From Ruminococcus sp. (GTDB lineage Bacteria; Bacillota; Clostridia; Oscillospirales; Ruminococcaceae), in the NCBI GenBank assembly GCA_031262835.1, contig JAISGY010000048.1:1-53610 (forward strand): a stretch of 53,610 bases of DNA, in the 5' to 3' direction. Under the pieces are notes generated by a model that saw nothing but the letters and a program-made list of their open reading frames with translations, had not been told where the DNA came from and searched no databases. Shown here piece after piece: positions 15,478 through 21,646 of the stretch (position 1 is the first letter of the stretch; every line of letters begins with the position of its first letter). The position numbers were made by a program, and so were the translations under genes.

Positions 15478-16803
15478 TTAACCTATTGCCTTGATAGGAC
15501 GAAGTCTCTTTTCTGTTGAAATCTTCCACGCTCTTATAAGGAAGAAACTTATCGCGCAGAGAATCATCGGCATGAAGTATAGCAGGAATATCTCCGCTTT
15601 TTGGACGGCAACCCCCTGTGCGGGGAGTCTTGCATCATAGCCGCCGTACGCGAGAGACCAACCGAGTGCCGCCGCGCCGAAACCTGTTCCGACTTTATTC
15701 CCGAAGGAAGTTGCAGTCGTCGCAAGCCCCTCAATACGTGTACCGAGCCGCGGTTCAAGATAATCGACAATCTCCGACGCAAGCGTCCACGCCCCGGCGG
15801 TGTACATCGACATACCGATTGCGGTTATGAAAGTTCCGACGAGGGTTAGGGCTAAGCTATAAGGGTTGAAAATCCCGGCAATACGCCCGAGTATCGCGAC
15901 AACGCACCCCAAATACATAACCCTGCGCTTCCCGGCGATTTCGTAGAGCTTCGGTGCAACCCAGAGCGCGGCGACCGTTGTAACGCTGTAGACAAGCGCG
16001 AGGTAGGGGTAGTAATTCGAGTTCCCGAGTACGTCTCTGCAGAAGTAAAGCGGGGCGCCGAGGACAATTGCTCCTATCATAGAGGTGCAAACCGCGAAAC
16101 CGACTGCGATATAGAAATATTTTGTGCGGAGAAGTTCTCTTACACTTGTTTTAATCTTAATCGGCTTAGGTTTAGCTTCCGTTTGCTTCTTTCTTTCTTT
16201 GGTACAAACAACACAGGCAACCGAAAGCACAAGCGCGAACAGTGAGAAAATTACCGCAACGACTCTCCAAGCCGTCTGCGAACCCGACCCGCCCAGCGCG
16301 TTTAATATCGGAACGGTTATAACCGAAATGAGCGTTCCCGAAACAAATCCGCAGATATTCGCCGCGGCGGAAAGCCCCGCCCGCTCCTTCTCGTCATTTG
16401 CAACAAGCGGCAGCATCGCCCAATACCCGAGGGAAAACATTGTATAAAAAACCGTCGCCATAAGGAAATAGGTTATGCAGATGTAGATGCTCTTTCCCGT
16501 TCCCGAAAGGCTTTGCGGCACATTAAACACAAGCACCGTCGTTAAGAGAAGCGGTATTATCGAGATAATAAGCCAAGGTCTCGCCTTGCCGAATCTCGTG
16601 TGCGTCTTCTCTATGAGGATCCCTTGCAAAATGTCTGTGAGCCCGTCCGCAAGCCGCATGACAAGCATCATCGTCCCGATAAACGCCGCCGACACAAACA
16701 CGCTGTCGGTGTAATACTGCGTCAAAAACGACCCCGTAAAGGTCCAGATAAACTGCGCCCCGGCATTGCCTATGCCGTACATCCATTTTCTTCTTGTATT
16801 CAA
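15478..16803 (-). CDS. GPH-family (MelB-like) sugar:cation symporter
   Basis: A 441-residue, 12-segment transporter of the glycoside-pentoside-hexuronide:cation symporter family. The start MNTRRKWMYGIGNAGAQFIW, the segment RLADGLTDILQGILIEKTHTRFGKARPWL (cation-site aspartates and the signature GxxRPWL) and the central loop fit the family. The sugar cannot be read from the sequence. It starts 12 bases after the spoVAE stop on the same strand and is probably read from the spoVA promoter, an unusual arrangement. Confidence 0.85.
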   Translation of the reverse strand: MNTRRKWMYGIGNAGAQFIWTFTGSFLTQYYTDSVFVSAAFIGTMMLVMRLADGLTDILQGILIEKTHTRFGKARPWLIISIIPLLLTTVLVFNVPQSLSGTGKSIYICITYFLMATVFYTMFSLGYWAMLPLVANDEKERAGLSAAANICGFVSGTLISVITVPILNALGGSGSQTAWRVVAVIFSLFALVLSVACVVCTKERKKQTEAKPKPIKIKTSVRELLRTKYFYIAVGFAVCTSMIGAIVLGAPLYFCRDVLGNSNYYPYLALVYSVTTVAALWVAPKLYEIAGKRRVMYLGCVVAILGRIAGIFNPYSLALTLVGTFITAIGMSMYTAGAWTLASEIVDYLEPRLGTRIEGLATTATSFGNKVGTGFGAAALGWSLAYGGYDARLPAQGVAVQKAEIFLLYFMPMILCAISFFLIRAWKISTEKRLRPIKAIG

Positions 16804-16815
16804 GATAACATCTCC

Positions 16816-17181
16816 TTACGTCTGTTTCGTCTTCGATTTAAAAATAATCGCAACAAGAAGCCCGAACAGTAACGCCGCCGAAATGCCGCCCGATGCGGCT
16901 GTTAAACCTCCTGTCAATGCGCCTATAAGACCGCGTTCGTCAACCGCCTCGCGTATCCCCCTTGCCAAGTTCGCGCCGAATCCCGTAAGCGGAACAGTCG
17001 CGCCCGCCCCGGCAAACTCAATGAGTGGTTCGTAAACCCCGAACGCCCCGAGCACCACGCCGGCGACAACGAACGCAACAAGAATCCGCGCCGGAGTGAG
17101 TTTTGTAAAGGATATGAGGAGCTGACCGATGGCGCAGAAAAGCCCGCCGACTATAAAACATTTTATAAAATCAAATATCAT
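16816..17181 (-). CDS. spoVAE: Stage V sporulation protein AE
   Basis: A 121-residue membrane protein with the SpoVAE hallmarks: GGLFCAIGQLLISFTKLTPARILV near the N-terminus, EFAGAGATVPLTGFGANLA in the middle and a C-terminal TM helix. SpoVA proteins form the inner-membrane channel that carries Ca-dipicolinate into the forespore and out at germination. It follows spoVAD by 14 bases. Expression from a sigma-G promoter upstream of spoVAD is expected. Confidence 0.95.
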   Translation of the reverse strand: MIFDFIKCFIVGGLFCAIGQLLISFTKLTPARILVAFVVAGVVLGAFGVYEPLIEFAGAGATVPLTGFGANLARGIREAVDERGLIGALTGGLTAASGGISAALLFGLLVAIIFKSKTKQT

Positions 17182-17195
17182 AATTTTTACCTATA

Positions 17196-18224
17196 TTAAA
17201 CCGCCGCTATATGCACAGCATGGCAGATACAGGGAATTGAGCTCCCCTGTTGACTCACCGTTGTTGACATAAGCGCGCCTGTCGCACAAAAGAGGATATT
17301 TTTAAGTTCACCCTTTTTTATTTTCGGGAGGAAATACGCGCTTAAGACCGATGCTGAACAACCCGCACCCGAACCGCCTGCATGAACGTCTTGAACGCTG
17401 TCGTCAAAGATTAAACTGCCGCAATCCTGATGCACAGCCTTAATATCAATATTATTTGCTTCAAGAAGCTCAAGCAGAAGTTTTGTTCCGATTCTTCCCA
17501 GATCTCCCGTAACAATTGCATCAAAATCCGTCGGCTTCATCTTTGTATCCGAAAAAAATGTTTTTATGGTATCTGCCGCGGCAGGTGCCATCGCCGCTCC
17601 CATGTTAGAAGCGTCAACAACCCCGTAGTCAACAATCTTGCCGGTTGTAACTGCCTTTATAATGGGTGCGTCTGAGCTGTCGAGGGTACTGTTTTCAGCC
17701 GAGATTATGAACGCGCCGGAAGCTGTACAGGTCCACTGGGCGGTCGGAGTTCTTACGCCGCCGTAATGGAGCGGGAAGCGAAATTGCCGTTCTGCCGCCG
17801 CAAAATGCGATGATGTTGAAACGAGCAGATTTTCAGACAACCCGCTGTCGGTGAGCATTGCACCGAGCATTAACCCTTCCGCAACGGTTGAACACGCGCT
17901 GTAAATTCCCAAATACGGAACATCGATCCCGTTAATCCCGTAGGTTGAACTAACGCATTGGTTAAGAAGGTCACCCGCGACGATATAATCGAGGTCTTTT
18001 TCGCTTATCCCGGCTTTTTTTACAGCAAGCTTAACCGTCTTATGAAGGAGCTCCGCCTCACCCTGTTCCCACGTTTCCCGCCCGAAATACGCATCCTCCG
18101 ATGCCTCGTCAAAATAACGCCCGAGGGGACCTTCCGATTCTTCCTTGCCGACAATAGAGGCGAAGGCAGTAATCGGAACGCGATTTTCCATAATAACGCT
18201 TGCGCGTGAAATTTTCCTGCTCAT
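17196..18224 (-). CDS. spoVAD: Stage V sporulation protein AD
   Basis: A 342-residue thiolase-fold protein, the dipicolinate-binding cytoplasmic partner of the SpoVA channel. Typical segments are FDEASEDAYFGRETWEQGE, IYSACSTVAEGL, the FRFPLHYGGVRTPTAQWT block and GSGAGCSASVLSAYFLP. I start it at ATG 18224 (MSRKISRASVIMENR) behind AAGG; a frame 30 codons longer runs into the promoter region. spoVAC, which normally precedes it, is absent: the next gene upstream is divergent mazG. Confidence 0.95.
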   Translation of the reverse strand: MSRKISRASVIMENRVPITAFASIVGKEESEGPLGRYFDEASEDAYFGRETWEQGEAELLHKTVKLAVKKAGISEKDLDYIVAGDLLNQCVSSTYGINGIDVPYLGIYSACSTVAEGLMLGAMLTDSGLSENLLVSTSSHFAAAERQFRFPLHYGGVRTPTAQWTCTASGAFIISAENSTLDSSDAPIIKAVTTGKIVDYGVVDASNMGAAMAPAAADTIKTFFSDTKMKPTDFDAIVTGDLGRIGTKLLLELLEANNIDIKAVHQDCGSLIFDDSVQDVHAGGSGAGCSASVLSAYFLPKIKKGELKNILFCATGALMSTTVSQQGSSIPCICHAVHIAAV

Positions 18225-18253
18225 GAAATTACCTTCATTCAAATATAGGCTTA

Positions 18254-18281
18254 TTTTATTCCCGAAAATAATTTTTATACA
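18254..18281 (-). promoter_or_regulatory. Candidate sigma-G/sigma-F promoter of spoVAD-spoVAE
   Basis: Read on the minus strand, TGTATA (18276-18281) is followed 12 bases later by GGGAATAAAA (18254-18263). This resembles the G-rich, AT-containing -10 of sigma-F/G promoters. It lies 30 bases upstream of the spoVAD start. The match is partial. Confidence 0.35.
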
Positions 18282-18307
18282 ATTTAGAATTTTTTTACCG
18301 AATTTAC

Positions 18308-18336
18308 TTGACAAATTCCTTACTTTTTGATAATAT
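18308..18336 (+). promoter_or_regulatory. Sigma-A promoter of mazG
   Basis: TTGACA (18308-18313), a 17-base spacer and TAATAT (18331-18336). mazG begins 62 bases downstream of the -10. Confidence 0.8.
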
Positions 18337-18398
18337 GGATATAGAAAGCGTTTATTCTGTTATTTTAACGCCCTAATATATCAATTTCTGTTATTTTT

Positions 18399-19091
18399 AT
18401 GAATTTTACCTTTAAATCACGGTATAATATTGGCGACCTTGTAGAGATAGTAAAGATTCTTCGCTCTCCCGACGGCTGCCCTTGGGACAAGGAACAAACG
18501 CACAAATCAATCCGCAATGACTTTATTGAGGAATGTTACGAAGCGGTTGAAGCAATCGACACCGACGACCCTGTGCTTTTACGCGAGGAACTCGGCGATG
18601 TATTACAACAAGTTGTCTTCCATTCATCGATTGAAGCGGATAAAAACGTTTTCGATTTTGATGATGTAGCGAACGACACCTGTGTTAAGCTTATAACCCG
18701 ACACCCTCACGTTTTCGGCAATGTTACGGCAGAAACAACGGAAGATGTTCTAAAAAACTGGGACAGCATAAAAAAAGTCGAGAAGAATCAAAAAACTGCT
18801 GTCGATACACTTAATGCCGTTTCAAAATCTCTCCCTGCGTTAATGCGCGCCGAGAAGGTTATAAAGCGGGCTTATCGCGCCGGATATTCGCGAAGCAAAA
18901 CCGCAGTTCTTGAAAATCTGCGGCAACTGCTTGCAGATGTAAATGCAGATGACATTAAAGAAGAACAGATGGGCGAAATTTTGTTAAATATTTGTGAATC
19001 TTGTTTTTTAGCCAAAATTTTTCCCGAACAGGTATTGACAGAAGCGACAGAAAGATTTATAATAGATTTCGGGCTGAAAATTCCCGAATAA
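18399..19091 (+). CDS. mazG: Nucleoside triphosphate pyrophosphohydrolase MazG
   Basis: A 230-residue MazG-family all-alpha NTP pyrophosphatase that hydrolyses NTPs to NMP and PPi. The signature CPWDKEQTHKSIRNDFIEECYE (about 26-47) and EELGDVLQQVVFHS provide the Mg-binding acidic residues. A second, less conserved MazG repeat (about 120-215) follows. Unlike most genes here, no ribosome-binding site precedes ATG 18399, but no better in-frame start exists upstream. Gene order mazG-hup is common in Firmicutes, where rqcP, yabP and yabQ usually follow. Confidence 0.9.
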   Translation: MNFTFKSRYNIGDLVEIVKILRSPDGCPWDKEQTHKSIRNDFIEECYEAVEAIDTDDPVLLREELGDVLQQVVFHSSIEADKNVFDFDDVANDTCVKLITRHPHVFGNVTAETTEDVLKNWDSIKKVEKNQKTAVDTLNAVSKSLPALMRAEKVIKRAYRAGYSRSKTAVLENLRQLLADVNADDIKEEQMGEILLNICESCFLAKIFPEQVLTEATERFIIDFGLKIPE

Positions 19092-19172
19092 TTCCCGGAG
19101 TATTCCAAAGGTTTTTGAGGACATGGGTTGTCCTTTAAACATATATAGAAAATATCGGAGGTATAAAACACA

Positions 19173-19448
19173 ATGACTAAAGCGGATTTCGTTTCTGCCG
19201 TTGCGGCAAAGGGCAATTTTTCCAAGAAGGATGCAGAAAAAGCAGTTAACGCATTCACAGGTGCAGTAAGCGACGCACTTATCGCAGGCGAAAGTGTACA
19301 GCTTATCGGTTTCGGTACTTTTGAAGTTAGGGACAAACAAGCTACAACAGCTATTAACCCTAAAACAAAAGAGAAGATCAATGTTCCCGCTAAGAAGGTT
19401 GCTAAGTTTAAGGCAGGCAAAACTCTTTCCGAATCGGTAAACGGTTAA
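19173..19448 (+). CDS. hup: HU family DNA-binding protein
   Basis: A 91-residue histone-like protein that bends DNA non-specifically. The start MTKADFVSAVAAKG, the GFGTFEVRDK turn and the beta-arm INPKTKEKINVPAKKVAKFKAGK are typical of HU. A GGAGG lies 11 bases before the ATG. The 80-base gap after mazG holds a short hairpin (AGGACA/TGTCCT, 19117-19133), so hup may be transcribed both with mazG and from a promoter of its own that I cannot define. Confidence 0.96.
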   Translation: MTKADFVSAVAAKGNFSKKDAEKAVNAFTGAVSDALIAGESVQLIGFGTFEVRDKQATTAINPKTKEKINVPAKKVAKFKAGKTLSESVNG

Positions 19449-19462
19449 GATCATAACATAAT

Positions 19463-19499
19463 AAAACGTGCAATCTACTGTAGAGTTTGCACGTTTTTT
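19463..19499. terminator. Bidirectional terminator after hup
   Basis: AAAACGTGCAA (19463-19473) pairs with TTGCACGTTTT (19487-19497), followed by further T. The complementary strand also ends in a T-rich run, so it can stop transcripts of the rqcP unit. Confidence 0.9.
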
Positions 19500-19525
19500 A
19501 TTGCTCAAATTCAATTCGGTATTGA

Positions 19526-19539
19526 TGAAAACGTTTTCA
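19526..19539. promoter_or_regulatory. Perfect cre-like palindrome (CcpA/LacI-type operator)
   Basis: TGAAAACGTTTTCA is a perfect 14-base palindrome and fits the catabolite-responsive element consensus TGNAANCGNNNNCA. It lies in the hup/rqcP convergent gap, 27 bases beyond the terminator, with no promoter recognisable next to it. Confidence 0.5.
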
Positions 19540-19617
19540 CGGCATCGGCATTTCAATCGTATTTACGCCTTAAATTTCACTGATTGTAAGCCGTGAATTC
19601 CGCCTTTGGGCAGCCTC

Positions 19618-19633
19618 ATGTAAACGATTACAT
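19618..19633. promoter_or_regulatory. Second cre-like palindrome at the end of rqcP
   Basis: ATGTAAACGATTACAT also fits the cre consensus and is palindromic at 14 of 16 positions. It touches the last base of the rqcP stop codon and lies about 93 bases from the first palindrome, close to a whole number of helical turns. Confidence 0.45.
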
Positions 19634-19875
19634 CACTCGATCACTCTGTAATTATCGCCGGCAGTCTCTTTAGTTACAATCTCGGAAAGAGCTGTAACTT
19701 GGCAGGCAAAAGGTTTGTTTCCCATAGTAATTTCGATTCTGTCGCCTATTTTCACTTCAAGCGAAGCGCGGGCGATTTTTCCGTTAACGGTGACTTTTCC
19801 GGCATCACAGGCTTCATTTGCGATTGTGCGCCGCTTTATGATTCTTGAAACTTTGAGGTATTTATCGAGTCTCAT
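19633..19875 (-). CDS. rqcP: RqcP (YabO), S4-domain ribosome quality-control factor
   Basis: An 80-residue S4 RNA-binding protein. MRLDKYLKVSRIIKRRTIANEACDAG followed by VTVNGKIARASLEVKIGDRIEI is the YabO/RqcP pattern. RqcP binds the 50S-tRNA obstructed complex and works with RqcH to add alanine tails to stalled nascent chains. In Bacillus it lies in the mazG cluster in the same orientation. Here it converges on hup and sits 43 bases after a histidine kinase gene, which suggests a local inversion. Confidence 0.92.
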   Translation of the reverse strand: MRLDKYLKVSRIIKRRTIANEACDAGKVTVNGKIARASLEVKIGDRIEITMGNKPFACQVTALSEIVTKETAGDNYRVIE

Positions 19876-19918
19876 CCATTATCAGTCCTTTTTTATATAG
19901 TATAGATTTACGCCGGCA

Positions 19919-21610
19919 TTATGTCATCAGTTCTTTGTTTATTATTTCGCGGAGTTTGTCGGCGTCAATAGGTTTCGGGATATGCCCGTTCATTCCGGCA
20001 CGGAAACATTTTTCCTCGTCTTCGCGGAAAGCGTTCGCGGTCATAGCGTAGATAGGAATTCGCTCCGCCGTAATGTAGCCGGAATTTCGGATTCGTTTTG
20101 CGGCGGTAATGCCGTCCATCACAGGCATCTGTATGTCCATGAGTATAATATTATACGCATCGGGATTGGCTAAATATTTATCTACCGCGATTTTTCCGTT
20201 CTCGGCGAAATCAATTGTTACGCCCGTTTCGTGGAGCAGTCCGAGTACAATTTCACGATTTATTTCTATGTCTTCGACGAGCAAAATACGCTTTCCGGTC
20301 CAGTTATACTGCTCAATAATGCTTTGCCTTTCGGGCTTTTGTACTATAACCTCGCCCCAACTAAACGGCAGTTCGATTTTGAAGACAGAACCCTCACCCT
20401 TTTCGCTTATGACGGTTATTTCCCCGCCCATGAGTTCAACGAGTTTCTTCGAGATGGTAAGTCCAAGCCCGGTTCCGCCGAATTTTCGGGTTATTCCTCC
20501 GTCTGCTTGCTCGAAAGCGTTAAAGAGGGTGCTCATGTCGTCCTTCTTAATCCCGATCCCGTTATCCATTATTTCACATATTAGCGAAGAATTTCCGTAA
20601 ATCTGCCGATGGATTTTCACTTCAACGGTTATGAAACCGTTTTCAGGTGTGAATTTTACGGCATTTGAAAGAATATTCGATAAAATCTGCGCAAGCCTTA
20701 TGCCATCCGTAACAACGTAACGATCGGTTTTTTCGCAATTAACGGTAATGTAAATGTTTTTTTGCAATATTTTAGCAGAATTCAAATCGACTACATATTT
20801 AATGAGTCTGTCGAGCTGAACGTCGCCCGGGACAATCTCCATCTTGTTCGAGTCGATCTTTGACATATCTAAAACGTCGTTAACGATTGCTAAAAGTTGG
20901 GTTGATGACGACGAAATGCGTTCCAAGCAGACATCCTTCTTGTTGACGTCTTTTGTTTCAGCTGCAATCTTCGCCATACCTATAACAGCATTGAGCGGCG
21001 TCCGCATTTCATGACTCATACGCGAAAGGAAGTCCGTCTTAGCCTTCATGCTTGCAAGAGCAGCTTCTTTTGCCTCATAAAGCGAGCGAATAATCTCCTT
21101 ACGAGCGATCGCGGAGGCGAAAAGCAAACCGGCAGAATTTAGGATACTCTTTTCGCCATCGGAAAAGCAATGGTCTTCTAAAGCATAGGTATAGGTAAGA
21201 ACACCCCAAAATTCCGAATTATAGGTAACCGGAATAATATGTAGGGTACCGAACGGAATTGGTGAAAAAAAGTTCCGAATATCATCGGGAAGCATAGTTC
21301 CCGAAAATGTCATTTCATACGGCTGAACATTTCTGTGCGTCCAGATAGGGTTCAGTTCAGTTAAGTTAAGATTATCGCTTTCGGGAATCTTAAAAAGCGG
21401 AGTATTCGTCGTCCAAGACGACTCCCTGTGTGCAAAAAGTGCACTGTCAGCAGTATAATTCTTCCATACCGATACAGTTGAAGCACCGAGTGAGGAACCG
21501 AGAATTTTCAGGGCATTCCAAAAAATCAATCTCGACTCGGACTGGTCAAGCCCCATTAGCAGTATAGAAACATTATTTAATGCGCTGAGTATAACTGTAG
21601 TATTGTCCAT
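19919..21610 (-). CDS. Hybrid sensor histidine kinase/response regulator
   Basis: A 563-residue soluble hybrid kinase. Residues 1-175 form a GAF-like sensor with no membrane segment. A dimerisation/phospho-acceptor domain carries FLSRMSHEMRTPLNAVIGM with H200. The ATPase domain has the N box (ILSNILSNAVKFTPENG), G1 (DNGIGIKK) and G2 (GGTGLGL). The receiver domain (441-560) carries D492 in LMDIQMPVMDG. No output domain or partner regulator is adjacent, so the phosphate target is unknown. It lies 36 bases after the FtsA-like gene, within a run of co-oriented genes. Confidence 0.9.
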   Translation of the reverse strand: MDNTTVILSALNNVSILLMGLDQSESRLIFWNALKILGSSLGASTVSVWKNYTADSALFAHRESSWTTNTPLFKIPESDNLNLTELNPIWTHRNVQPYEMTFSGTMLPDDIRNFFSPIPFGTLHIIPVTYNSEFWGVLTYTYALEDHCFSDGEKSILNSAGLLFASAIARKEIIRSLYEAKEAALASMKAKTDFLSRMSHEMRTPLNAVIGMAKIAAETKDVNKKDVCLERISSSSTQLLAIVNDVLDMSKIDSNKMEIVPGDVQLDRLIKYVVDLNSAKILQKNIYITVNCEKTDRYVVTDGIRLAQILSNILSNAVKFTPENGFITVEVKIHRQIYGNSSLICEIMDNGIGIKKDDMSTLFNAFEQADGGITRKFGGTGLGLTISKKLVELMGGEITVISEKGEGSVFKIELPFSWGEVIVQKPERQSIIEQYNWTGKRILLVEDIEINREIVLGLLHETGVTIDFAENGKIAVDKYLANPDAYNIILMDIQMPVMDGITAAKRIRNSGYITAERIPIYAMTANAFREDEEKCFRAGMNGHIPKPIDADKLREIINKELMT

Positions 21611-21646
21611 AACATTCCATCCTAAAGATAAATTATACAGTCAGTA

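Noticed and set aside
15601-16090. Several 70-80-codon frames on both strands inside the GPH symporter gene
   Set aside because: They are Arg/Pro-rich mirror frames of a GC-rich transporter gene without ribosome-binding sites.
19008-19556. 182-codon minus-strand frame across the mazG end and hup
   Set aside because: It is antisense to two well-supported genes, runs through the hup terminator, has Cys-rich unnatural composition and no family resemblance.
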